DNA of 64,000 nucleotides from Closterium sp. Naga37s-1. Its lineage: Eukaryota; Streptophyta; Zygnematophyceae; Desmidiales; Closteriaceae. The stretch is from positions 1,546,001 to 1,610,000 of the forward strand of contig CANJKZ010000971.1 in NCBI GenBank assembly GCA_947471745.1, given 5' to 3'. The position numbers were made by a program, and so were the translations under genes. The notes beneath the pieces were generated by a model. It saw only the letters and a list, made by a program, of their open reading frames with translations, was not told the DNA's origin and ran no database searches. Below are positions 39,786 through 51,259 of this stretch, piece after piece (position 1 is the stretch's first letter; every line of letters begins with the position of its first letter).

Positions 39786-41886
39786 TCAGTGGGTGTAATC
39801 ACCTCCAGACAGCCCCAGCAGCTTCCCCGTTGCATCGTATGAAGCAAGCACTCGCTTCACCTCATGCCTGCTCACATGCCACGTGGCAGACATGCTAAAT
39901 GGCTTTCCCACCACCAGCTCAAGGCTCTTGGGAACACACAGAACTACACCCAGCGGAATCGCCACGAGCATATATTCCACAGAATGATCATCTGCGATTT
40001 TCCCACAGTAGCCATTCCATAGGGAAATGGATTCGGAGGCTACCAGGCTGGGAGTAATCTTCTGTTCGATTCCCGCGATTTGATCTGTGGAACTGAAGGC
40101 GGGGAACTCTTTAGGGAGGACGTCTGGGACAGGCGATGGCCAGGCCTTGCTCTTCCAGGTAGGTTCGGGCCGATCCTTAGACCCTGCAAGGTCTTCAACG
40201 ATCATAGACGCCAGGAAGGTTCCCTTGGAATCGAATCCAAAAGGAACGCTCAGTTGAGCCTCTGGGCCTGGAGTGCATGTGTGGGGTAGGGAGCGATACA
40301 GGTGAACGTGTGAGGAGTCAAGTTGGTTCAGGCAGATTATTGAAGTTTGCAAGATCTTCGACAATCACAGACGCCAGGAAAGTTCCCTTGGTATCGAATC
40401 CAAACGGGACGCTCAGTTGAGCCTCTGTACCTGGAGTGTGTGGTTGGGGAGGGGAGCGATGAACTGAAGTGTGAGCAGTTGGTGGTGCTTCATACTACAA
40501 AGGAATCTGAGTCTAAGAGTTCCCTCAAACGTAGGAAGCATTGAAGTTGGAAGTGAGGGAAATCAGCAATCAGTGCGGCCAACAGGTATAAGAGAGAGCG
40601 GTGTGGAGTGGGGTAGGAGTGAGTGGTGTGTGTTGAATAGTCAGTGATGCTGAAGGAGGTCAAGAAAGGTGAGTGGGTGTTCCTGGCAATGAAAGTGGCA
40701 TGAGGACATAAAAACATTGCTGACGATATTTTTGCATCGCACATAAAAAAACTACTTAAGGGGTTTCATTCATACTACACCACATGCCATCACCAAAGTA
40801 CTCCCATAAGACCCCTTGAACTGTTGCTGCACTCTCAAGGTGCCTCTGAAATGTTGATGCGGCTTTAGCAGCAGCATACCATACCGCATGATACCATGCC
40901 ATGCCATACCATTCCAAACCATACCATACCATTCGATACCATACCCTTGCTAGGGAAGTCGTCAAGAAGCTCCTCTTGTGGCCCTCTGAAGTTCTGCTGC
41001 ACTTTTGAGGCACCTCTGAAGTGTTGATGCAGCTTCGGTAGAACCATACCACCCCACATGCCACAGCATAAATACCACGCCATACCATACCGTTCCATAC
41101 CATACCTTTGCTGAAGAAGGCTTCAAGGTAAAGCCCCTCCTGTGGCCCTCTGAACTGCTGCTGCACCCACGCGCCCTCGCCCTTGGGATTGACGCACAGC
41201 ACACGGTGCGACGGGCGGGCAGGGTGCATGATGCCATCGGGCAGGCTGTGTTCTTTGCAGGAAATTTCCCAAGTTACCCCTGACAAGGGAGTCATAGTCA
41301 GATCCCCCTTCTCCTCGTACCAGTCATTCTGCCAGCCAGGGTAGATGAAAATTGGATGGAGTGAAAGAAAAAAACCTATTACGTTTGCCTGCCTTGACCG
41401 TCCATGTAACTTTCCATGAATGAAGCTGTGAGTTCCTAAGATCCCTGCTGAGTCATATTAGACATACAAATGACTCAGCAAGCAAGTCTCGCTGATGCTG
41501 GCTCAGTACCAACTCACCACATGGTCAAAAGCTGTCTTCTCCTCATCCTTGAACTGAAACGAACGGACGGATTTGAACGATTTCTGCAGCGCGTCGCTGT
41601 CCACGGGCTTCCAGATCTTCCACTCGCCGCGCCAGTTGCGGATGTGCGGCGCGTGCCACTCCCAGTGCTCCTCCGCCGTCAGCTGCCGCTCGCTCTTGAC
41701 GGCTGCCGGCTGGCCCTTGACGGCCGGCTGGCGCTTGACGTCCGTTTGGTCGGCGCTGGACCGCACCACCATGGTTCGTTTTGACGACGGATATGCGAGG
41801 CCCTTGCGAGTAACCGTTGGAGAGGTACAGTCAAGAGTTGACTTGAGATGGAGAAATGCCGGGTTCTTGGAGAGACAAGCAGCCAT
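39786..41886 (-). CDS. Plastid-targeted DUF3598-like protein
   Basis: Three exons (41518-41886, 41106-41328, 39786-40267) with matching phases give 357 residues. The first ~60 residues are Ser/Arg-rich and low in acids like a transit peptide. HAPHIRNWRGEWKIWKPVDS resembles the N-terminal GEW-type motif of DUF3598 (lipocalin-like proteins of cyanobacteria and plastids). The C-terminal part (PLGVVLCVPKSLELVVGKPF, then RVLASYDATGKLLGL) matches the CP...PF...R..YD..G pattern of that family. Function unknown; binding of a small ligand is only a family-level guess. The intron 2 donor (GGTATGG) runs into a GTATG pentamer tract, and echoes of exon 2 (about 40795-40830, 40945-41010) and of exon 3 (about 40355-40435) lie in this intron. 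Confidence 0.6.
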
Positions 41887-42141
41887 GTGTCAGGATTAGG
41901 GTGGAATGAACGAAATTCCCCTGAGTGGAAAAAGAACCAGAACGGTCTGAATATACACACACCGTAGAGAGTGGGCACCGAAACCTCTAATTTGACTGGA
42001 CAGCAGCACGAGGTTGCAAGTACTCTATTAGGTGATACCTCGGCCGTTTAGATTAATGAGCTGACGCCACGTGTGCTTTAACATCACAAGAACGTCGTTA
42101 ACTCCCATGTCATTTTCCATTACCGACCGTCCGGATCTGAG

Positions 42142-42699
42142 TTATCCACCTCGGCTTCCAGCTAGGTACGAGGCTTCGAGAAGTCGACCGCGAGACTGGT
42201 GACCGTCAAGCTGAAAGCAGGCAAGTCGCTTGACGGACTCGTCACGCGACGGAGGATCTGACTCAGCAGCGCTATCGAGCGCGAACGTCACTACGTTCGT
42301 TGTGAAACCGTCGTTCATTGTAGTAACGACCTCTGAAAGCAATATTTCCAGGTGGCCGTAATAGAACGCTCCAGACTGTTTAGGACTACGTATTGCGAGT
42401 AACTCAATTGTCACGCGACGCGACCTGTGCGTGACAGCTGTGACTATCACAGGCAGTGAAAACATATAGCCGTTGGGGAGTTCGCTATGCTGATGGAAAT
42501 TCGGATCAGGCTTTCGCGATATTTTGCGAAACTGGGCGATGCTGGTTGTGTTGCCAGGGCGAAACCAATCGAGACACGCAATTTGAACACTTGGTTCGCT
42601 GATGAATTGATGGGGAGTTTCGCGAACGGTTGGCTTTGGATTGCATTGTGATTGACGATGAGTCGATGACTGACAGCATGGACACTGCGTGTCATTCAT
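42142..42699 (-). CDS. Unrecognised 185-residue open frame
   Basis: An uninterrupted ATG-to-stop frame lies upstream of the DUF3598-like gene on the same strand. It has a Cys-containing start (MNDTQCPCCQS), a mixed middle with DWFRPGNTTSIAQFRKI and MNDGFTTNVVTFALDSAAES, and no low-complexity bias. I recognise no domain. It may be a real intronless gene, one exon, or chance. Confidence 0.3.
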   Translation of the reverse strand: MNDTQCPCCQSSTHRQSQCNPKPTVRETPHQFISEPSVQIACLDWFRPGNTTSIAQFRKISRKPDPNFHQHSELPNGYMFSLPVIVTAVTHRSRRVTIELLAIRSPKQSGAFYYGHLEILLSEVVTTMNDGFTTNVVTFALDSAAESDPPSRDESVKRLACFQLDGHQSRGRLLEASYLAGSRGG

Positions 42700-43245
42700 T
42701 ACTCAGAACATCCTGTCGCATATCGCAAAACAGGGGGGAGGGGATTGTGACATGCGCGAATCTTGTTTGTGTCTTCCTCGTCTTCCAGGGGTTGGGAATC
42801 ATGCGAGAATGTTGCTCGCATGATTCGTGGGAGTGTTGTTAGGGTGTTGCGTGCTTTTTGAAGTGGTGCGCGTGTTTCTGGGCACTTGAAGTCAACTCCG
42901 CAGGCTCAGCTAGACGGTTTCGCGGCACCAAACTGTTCATCGCTCTTTTCATATTTCATGAAGTTGTAACAAACAGTGCGATTAATTTTAAATTGGTAAT
43001 GTTACATTTTTTGTCAACACGCTTGGTATTATAATTTGGTGGATATTGAGATAGTCGTAAAACAATTATCTTGCCAATGCTAGTGTCTAGTTTTTTGTGT
43101 ACTTATTTATTATATCATTCAATTGACATGTTTTCTAATATTATTAAATACTTGGTAGTAGTCGATGTATTATCTTCCTTGTATATGGTTTTGTTTTTAG
43201 CATTTTAAAATCACATAATAAATTACTTCAGTCTATTCCTTATCC
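42700..43245. other. AT-rich spacer, no gene seen
   Basis: Composition turns AT-rich (about 42950-43230) before the satellite. Nothing coding or structural was found. Confidence 0.5.
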
Positions 43246-43877
43246 ATAGGAACTGGATTGAGCTCGTTCGCCCAACTACACAGCTCGTGACGCTCGTTTG
43301 TGCGTTCGATGACATGAATCTGTGCGCAACACATCACCGTTTCAACGTCTGCATGTTTTTCTTAGCCCTATTTATTCACACAGTTCCCTATTTGATCCTA
43401 TTCCCTAGCCATAGGAACTGGTTTGAGTTCATTCGCACAACTACACCGCACGTGACGCTTGTTTGCGCGTTTGATGGCATGAATCTGTGCAAGGATAGGC
43501 CAGTTCGCAAAATGTCACCGTTTCATCGTCTATATGTCTTTTTTAGCCCTAATTATTCACACAATTCCCTAGTTTATCCATTTCCCTAGCCATAGGAACT
43601 GGTTTGAGTTCATTCGCACAAGTACGCAGCAGGTGACGCTTGTTTGCGCGTTTGATGGACTGAATCTGTGCAAGGATAGGCCAGTACGCAACATGTCACC
43701 GTTTTATCGACTATATGTTTTTTTTTACCCTATTTCTTCACACAGTTCCCTAGTTTATCCATTTTCCTAGCCATAGGAACTGGTTTGAGTTCATTCGCAC
43801 AACTACGCAGCACGTGACGCTTGTTTGCGCGTTTGATGGCCTGAATCTGTGCAAGGATAGGCCAGTACGTAACACTT
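43246..43877. repeat. 181-bp satellite, left block (about 3.5 units)
   Basis: Landmark ataggaactggtttgag occurs at 43246, 43411, 43592 and 43773 (spacings 165, 181, 181). Units contain cacgtgacgcttgtttgcgc and ggcctgaatctgtgcaagga. The block stops at the target site of the LTR element. Confidence 0.93.
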
Positions 43878-46800
43878 TGAGAAGAAACGAGGAATGAGAT
43901 GACTAAGGGAAAGTTGGGTACAAATGCAAACCCTAGGAAAACTGTACCCCATATGTGCTACCCCACTATAGCCTACAGTAGCAATGTCATATAAATCTGA
44001 CACACCCCCATAGGCAAAGTGGGGGAGAACAAGGGGTCACAAGACCAGTCAAGCAAAGCAAAGCAAGCTCAGGGTGGATCACAAAGTCACCACACATTCC
44101 GAGCACAAGTTCAAGGCCACAAGGCCAGTTCACATGCAGGATTACATATATATATAAGGCTAGACAAGCAAGAGCAGGTGTATATATATATGCAACAGTA
44201 CAAACAAGGTCAAGGGGTGAGCAAGTGAGGCAAGGCAGGCACAAGACCCAGCTGAGTACAGAAGCGCTGATGATCACAAGGCGCAAGTGCCTTGGTGAAG
44301 ATATCAGCAGTGTTGGCCTGAGAGGCCACGTACGCAAGCCGCAGCTGACCACGCTGCTGTAGCTCACGAGCAAGGAAGTAGCGGAGAGCAATGTGCTTCG
44401 TTCTGTGCTCCAGTCTCTGCTCTCGACACAAGGCCAGCATGGCCTTGTTGTCTACGTACAGCATTGGAGGAGAACGAGGCGGCTCTCCGAGGTCAGTCAG
44501 CAGGTAGGTGAGCCAGCGAAGCTCCTGTGCAGCCATGGCCCCGGCGTAGATCTCAGCCTCACAACTGGAGCCGAGAACAGAAGACGAGCGGGTAGCCCGC
44601 CACGAAACAGAGCCGGAACCAAGGCTGAAGGTGTAACCCTGTGACGACCGCTGCGTAGCCTGGTCGTCAGCCCAAGAAGCGTCTGCGTGCCCAGTGAGGA
44701 CCACTGGACTCTGCCCTCCAAGCACAAGCCCCATGCCCGACGTACTGCACAAGTAACGCAACACCCTCTTCGCTGCAGCCATGTGCTCCGGTCTGTGTCT
44801 CCCAGGAGCAACATAGCGTGCGAGAATGCTAAGAGGGTATGCGAGGTCAGGTCGTGTGCAGGTCATCAGGTACATGAGGCAGCCAACAAGCTCTGGGTAC
44901 GGGCCACTCGACTCTACGGACTCATCCGAAGGCAGAGCTGAGAGCGAGTGGCGAGTAGGCAGAGGAGTGGCCTGAGGCGAGGAGTACGTGAAGCCGAAGC
45001 GCTGAAGGACCTGCTGCACCATGTGTGACTGAGTCAGGGTAATGGTGCGGCGTGCTCTGTCCCGGGTGATCTGCAAGCCAAGGTAGCTGCGCAGTTCACC
45101 CAGGTCTGTGCACGTGTGTCTCTTCTGCAGCTCGGACTTTACGTGGGCGAGTCCAGCAGTGTCAGCTGTGGCAAAGACCAAGTCACCCGCACTGGTCACC
45201 CGCGCGGCGGCCAAAGCAGCGCTGGGTGGAGTGCGCACCCCCGCACTGGTCACCCGCGCGGTCGCCGGTGCGGAGGACATAGGTGCACGGACCAGTACCC
45301 CCACCCCGCTGGCGTGCAGCGTACCACTCACGGAGCTGCTGAGGGGGGGGGGATGTCACGAGTGCGCTGCTGCTGCTGCTGCTGCTGCTGGCGCTGACCA
45401 CCACCGGAGCCGGCCCTCTGCGCAGCGCCACCCCGACCAGCTCCACCTCCTCCGCCGCCGCCTCCTCCACCGCCGCCACCTCCGCTCCCACCGCCACCGC
45501 CGCCGCCGCCTCCGCCTCCACCGCCGCCACCGACACCTCCACCCCCACCACCACCCCCACCGCCACCCCCACCCCCTCCACTGCCTCCACCGCCGCCTCC
45601 ACCGCCCCCGCTAGCCCCTCCAGTGCCCCTGCCCCCCTTGCCCTTGCCAGGGCGGCGTCTCCCGCTAGGGGTAGACGCCGCACCGACCGACTCAAGCCCA
45701 ACGAGGTCGGCCGCAGCAGCAGAGGCAACAGAGGGCAAAAGGGGGGAGGGGGAACACCCCTCAAAGATGGGGGTGCGAGGGTCACCACGAGAGGCTCCTA
45801 CAGCTACTATGCTCTTCTCTGCTGCTAGGAGGGACTTCTTGAGGAGGTCAACGGTGAGAGTGGTGGGGCAAACTGAGAGGAAGTGGTCCCTGACTACGCG
45901 AAGGGAGTCAGGGAGCCGGGTGACTATGTAGTAGAGGGTGATGTACATGGGGGGGGGGTTCTTGGCGCAGAACTCAGCAGGAAGCGCAGCGCGGTAGCGA
46001 GTGTCACTAGTGCGGAGGTGCGTAATGAGGTCAGCGACTGTGGGAAAGGCAGCAAGGTCAGGGAAGAGGTACGGTAGCATAAGGCGGCTCAGTGCAGCAG
46101 TGGCAGGTGAGGAGTAGCGCGCAACTACAGCGTCGTACAAGGTCTGAGCACTCTTGTACTGGCTAAAGTGCGCACGCTCAGAGGTAGGCAGGTGGCGACG
46201 CACAGCAAGACGTGCAGCAGCATCGCGCGTGGCCCACTGTGAGCGAACAGTGGCGTCAGCATCAGCAGCGGGGGCAGGAGAGGCACCAGAAGTGAGGTCA
46301 AAGAGGGAGAGGCCGTCTGCTCTGTCGCACTGTAAGAAAAGCTGCAGGTCATCTATCCAGACGTCAAAGTCAATGGCCCGACCCTCAGCGTCAAAAGCGA
46401 GGACACTAGGGGTAGCCATGACAGCAGTAGACTAGCAGCGCAAACAGTAGGGTGAGGGCAGGGCTGTGAAAGAGGCGCTGCTCTTACCAGACAGGGCGGC
46501 TCGGGTGGTTCGGCTGCAGGGCGGCTCGGCGGCTCGGCTGCTGGGCGGCTCGGCGGCTCGGCTGCTGGGCGGCTCGGCGGCTCGGCTGCTGGGCGGCTCG
46601 GCGGCTCGGCTGTTGGGCGGCTCGGCGGCTCGGCTTCTGGGCGGCTCGGCTGCTGGGCGGCTCGGCGGCTGGGCGGCTCGGCTGCTGGGCGGCTCGGCTG
46701 CTGGGCGGCTCGGCGGGGCCGTTGAGAGGGTGGCGTCCGGGGCCGCTGGGAGGAGGCGGCGGGGCCGCGGAGAGGAGGCGGCGGGGCCGCAAAGGTAGGT

Positions 46801-47136
46801 GGCGGGGCCGCAAAGGTAGGTGGCGGGGCCGCAAAGGTAGGTGGCGGGGCCGCAAAGGTAGGTGGCGGGGCCGCAGGTAGGTGGCGGGGCCGCTAGTAGG
46901 TGGCGGGGCCGCAGGTAGGTGGCGGGGCCGCTGGTAGGTGGCGGGGCCGCAGGTAGGTGGCGGGGCCAGCACAGGTAGGCGGCGGGGCCGCGGGTAGGTG
47001 GCGGGGCCGCTGGTAGGTGGCGGGGCCGCTGAGGGCGGCGACGAGCCGTAGGGGGGCGTGAGGGGCCGCGGGAGGGGCCGTAAGGGGCGTAGGGGGCCGC
47101 GCGAGGGGCCGTAAGGGACGGCATATAAATCTGACA
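43878..47136 (-). mobile_element. Copia-type LTR element inserted in the satellite, 5-bp TSD (fossil)
   Basis: The element runs TGTCAG...TTCTCA on the minus strand and is flanked by the direct repeat CACTT (43873-43877 and 47137-47141). Parts: a short LTR of about 125 bp at the left (43878-44002), an untranslated 3' stretch with a purine-rich ATGGGGGTG tract, a reverse transcriptase C-terminal/RNase H block (about 44210-45100), a very Gly-rich segment, a gag-like block (about 45700-46419, starting MATPSVLAFDAEG), and a GC-rich repeat leader (46480-47120). It is a shortened, broken copy, with only a few breaks visible. Clean target duplications and long open blocks suggest it is relatively young. 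Confidence 0.85.
46500..47045. repeat. GC-rich tandem repeats in the LTR element leader
   Basis: A ctcggcggctcggctgctggg-type block (about 46500-46715) is followed by a ggtaggtggcggggccgcaa block of 20-27 bp units (about 46790-47040). Pro/Ala/Arg-rich open frames through it are artefacts. Confidence 0.88.
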
Positions 47137-48450
47137 CACTTCACCATTTCAACGTCTAAATTTACTGGTTGTAACCTATTTCTTCACATAGTTCTCTAGT
47201 TTATCCATTTCCCTAGCCATAGGAACTGGTTTGAGATCATTCGCACAACTACGCAGCACATGACGCTTGTTTGTGCGTTTGATGGCCTGAATCTGTGCAA
47301 GGATAGGCCAGACGCAACATGTCATCGTTTAATCATCTATATGTTTTTTTTAGCCCTATTTCTTCACACAGTTCTCTAGTTTATCCTTTTGCCTATCCAC
47401 AGGAACTGGTTTGAGATCATTCGCACAAATACGCAGCACGTGACGCTTGTTTGTGTGTTTGATGGCCTGAATCTGTGCAAGGATAGGCCAGTACGCAACA
47501 TGTCATCGTTTAATCATCTATATGTTTTTTTTAGCCCTATTTCTTCACACATTTGTCTAGTTTATCCTTTTTCCTATCCACTGGAACTGGTTTGAGATCA
47601 TTCGCACAAATACGCAGCACGTGGCGCTTGTTTGTGTGTTTGATGGCCTGAATCTGTGCAAGGATAGGCCAGTACGCAACACTTCACCGTCGTCTAAATG
47701 TACTGGTTGTAACCCTATTTCTTCACACAGTTCTCTAGTTTATCCATTTCCCTAGCCATAGGAACTGGTTTGAGATCATTCGCACAACTACGCAGCACGT
47801 GACGCTTGTTTGTGCGTTTGATGGCCTGAATCTGTGCAAGGATAGGCCAGTACGCAACATGTCACCGTTCAATCGTCTATATGTTTTTTTTAGCCCTATT
47901 TCTTCACACAATTCTCTAGTTTATCCTTTTCCCTAGCCATAGAAACTGGTTTGAGATCATTCGCACAAATACGCAGCACGTGACGCTTGTTTGTGCATTC
48001 GAATGCCTGAATCTGTGCAAGGATAGGCCAGTACGCAACATGTCACCGTTTAATCATGTAGATGTTTTTTTTAGCCCTATTTCTTTACACAGTTCTCTAG
48101 TTTATCCATTTCCCTAGCCATAGAAACTGGTTTGAGATCATTCGCACAACTACGCAGCACGTGACGCTTGTTTGTGCATTCGAAGGCCTGAATCTATGCA
48201 AGGATAGGCCAGTACGCAACATGTCACCGTTTAATCATGTAGATGTTTTTTTTAGCCCTATTTCTTCACACAATTCTCTAGTTTATCCGTTTCCCTAGCC
48301 ATAGAAACTTGTTTGAGATCATTCGCACAACTACGCAGCATGTGACGCTTGTTTGTGCATTCGATGGCCTGAATCTGTGCAAGGATAGGCCAGGCGCAAC
48401 ATGTCACCGTTTAATCGTCTATATGCTTCTTTTAGCCCTATTTCTTCACG
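47137..48450. repeat. 181-bp satellite, right block (about 7 units)
   Basis: The same unit as 43.2-43.9 kb continues past the LTR element, with spacings of 178-181 bp (landmarks near 47219, 47399, 47580, 47758, 47939, 48120, 48301). Units are highly similar. The array ends near 48450. Confidence 0.93.
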
Positions 48451-51259
48451 TAGTAGGTCATATACGCAGCACATACTTCTAATAGTAAAAAAAACATGCT
48501 TGAAATTAACACATGTCCATGACAGCCAAAGAATGAGTTGTCAGGTGCTAGGAGCTTCGTTGGGATAGCTTGATATGTTGGTTTTGGTGAATTTCACCCA
48601 AAAACACTTTCCATTACAGAACAGAAGAGGAGGTTTAGGGGATATGGTAGAGCCATCAAAATGATGATTTGAACCACAAACCTAGTGGCTATCACCCTTA
48701 AAAGGTATTGAAATAGGCGGGCATTTGGACCCACAAACCACCATAATATGTGTTTTTTGCAATAAATTCGGTCGTAGTATGGTAAAGGAGGCCTCAATCT
48801 ATCGTAATCATGAAAAAAAAAAACCCAACTTAAAATATCCCAACACTTGGCCAATTCTGTGGCTTCCAATATGGCATGTCTATGATTCACCTTCTGAAAT
48901 GTTATCTGTATGTAAGCACACAAAGATGTACATCTTGACTGTTACTGACGACATCTCTACTAAACCCCCATTTCGGAAACTGAAGTGTTGTGAGATTCCA
49001 CTTGACAGCTGTCGCGGCAATTTCGTTTGTAGCCAATCCTTGCTCAGGCTTTTGCCACCGCAGCTGATGCACATCCTTCTCTGACGATATGAGAGGTGGC
49101 GGCGGGTGAACATCGAGGGGACGAATCACAATCGTCGTCACCTTGCAAGCTTCGAGCTTCGCTGGTGCACCAGCACAGCAGCGAAGTTGCCTGCTCACCA
49201 CCCTGCTAGAGCACCAAGGTTCTCGCTTATGCGAGTTCGAGTCGAGAGAACTTCAGTTCTCCCCCCCAGTAATTCGCCATTCCACTTCCGCGGCCTTCAA
49301 TCGGCCGGTGCCAGTCGTAGCAGTCGTAGTGGCTGGTTCATATTCTTATTTTGTTGCCATCGCCTTTCTGCATATCTTCAGCTCTCGTTGTGCGTCTTAC
49401 TCAAATGTATTCGCCACTACTCAAATGTTTGCGCAGGGAGTCATCTTCTGGAAGTCGTCGTGAGTCTTGAGTTGGCGCATAAGTACCGTGGTATTTCCCT
49501 TATTGTCGCGCAATTCTGCACGGTGTTATCCCGATTTTCCGTCCAACCTAATGCGCCCTCGCTTTGCTTGCGTTGTCTGTTTCTTGTGTTCTGTCTCTCT
49601 GTGCTACGCAGGAATCGTGTGACAAGAGTCCTTCTCAACCCGTGGTGAGAGGCAGGGATTTGCTAATTGTGTTCTTCTTGCAGGTTGCGTAATTCCTGTC
49701 GATTCCGCACGGCAGGTGGTTGCCGCTCTTTGTGATTGCTATTGTTAATGTTTGACCGGAGGCTATTGATGTTAATCCCGTTTTCCAGGATTGGTATTTG
49801 TCATCTCAAGTCTTGCTAATGTGCAGGACCGGTGACGTACCTATGTTAGGTCGCAATAGTGACGCATTGGCGGTTCGTTGAGTTGACGGCAATTATTTGA
49901 AGATTGGTTTTGTCGTGCCTTGTTCATGTTCAATGTACGTATTTATTCGAGTACTGGCCATTGAAAAGTAAATAGTGGATGCTAATATTACAGTTGGATG
50001 TTACAACTAGTATATTAGGGTAACTGTTGTTACCACATGAATTAAACAATGAGTTTATAGCAACCGCTGAGGAGTATTGCGGCAACACGGTTACCGACGT
50101 GACGTAACAATGGATACTGTAACAGTTACATCTCTTCGGTAACCATTGTGTTACTGTAGCGCCGCCTCGGCCGCTATTTGATCCGTTGTAAGCACATCTA
50201 GAATCGCGTACTGAAACATTTGTTTCAACAATGCAGGTTCACATTCCATTTATCAGTGACAAATTACATAGTGTCGAGTTACTCTATGGCGAACCATCCT
50301 ACCTCGACAATGTCACAAATGTTTTGCTGGAACCCGAAACTCTGCACCCGAAAAAAAAAAGTACCGAATGTTTTCACCAATTGGATTTGTACAGTGCGTG
50401 CGCGCTTTGGGAGATGTCGAATTCGATTGTGGAGGGAAAAGTAGGGGTTGGGAATGATGCCGCGTGGGATGACGAATTCAAGCTGCAGGTGACACGCTGT
50501 AAGTGTGGATTGCAATACGCCAATCCCAGGCATCGCAAAAATTCCGCCAGCGATGTCATTCAAACCTCAAGCGAGTGGCTGGCATGCTGTTTTACACACA
50601 GGTTCACCTTCCGATGCCGGAACCTAGGCCGTTAGACTTAAAAAATTAAGCAGCACCTATATAGTCGTGAATTTGACATATGATGTATGAATTCACCGTC
50701 ATGAGTTCCATCCACCGTCGGAATTACCAAAGCCAGGATGGCTCGTACAGTTGCTCGTCCACGTGGCACGTCCGAAGTGTTCCATCGTCATCCGCCCGAA
50801 GTGCCTCGCGGAAAGACGCGAGACGCTTCCATCCAGCATGGCTTGGGCGGACCTCGGCAGCGGCTTTCCCTGTATCGGGAACGCCGAAAGAAGGCTTCAA
50901 TTTCGGTTCGGAGTGCCACTCTTCTTCCAATGGAAGGAATCCCGAACTGGAAGCAAAGCGCTTCGAGGGCTCGTAGGAAAGCAGCGGCGCGTCGTAGTCT
51001 CGCGCTCCTCGGACGCCACCATCTTGCCGCGAGATGACGTCACCGCGTGTCAACTCGGAAGTAAACGAAACTCAGATCTCTCTCACCGCGACTAGCGAAG
51101 CATGTGTTACAACGGGTCGTGTCCTGTCCGCCTCGATCTTGGAACTTCTCAGAAATGACTCATACCTAGCTCGTCTACCAGTCACCTCCCTTCTAGCAAG
51201 TATCCCACATTGACCGTGACTCAGCTTCACTGCTGCTCTTCGATCGAGTTGTTCACTCT
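48451..51259. other. Long stretch with no supported gene
   Basis: Composition is near that of single-copy spacer. Several open frames of 100-180 codons exist (49106-49648 plus, 50231-50635 plus, 50724-51053 minus), but none has a recognised domain, splice structure or echo copy. The frame at 50724-51053 (minus) is the most protein-like (ends HVDEQLYEPSWLW) and would be divergent from the gene at 51260; I leave it as a candidate only. The last few hundred bases are the presumed promoter of that gene. Confidence 0.4.

Noticed and set aside
49106-49648. 180-codon plus-strand open frame
   Set aside because: No recognisable domain, mixed composition and overlap with other frames; insufficient to call a gene.
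50231-50635. 134-codon plus-strand open frame starting MQVHIPFIS
   Set aside because: Contains an A-rich run (Lys-Lys-Lys), no domain, no echo or splice context; left uncalled.
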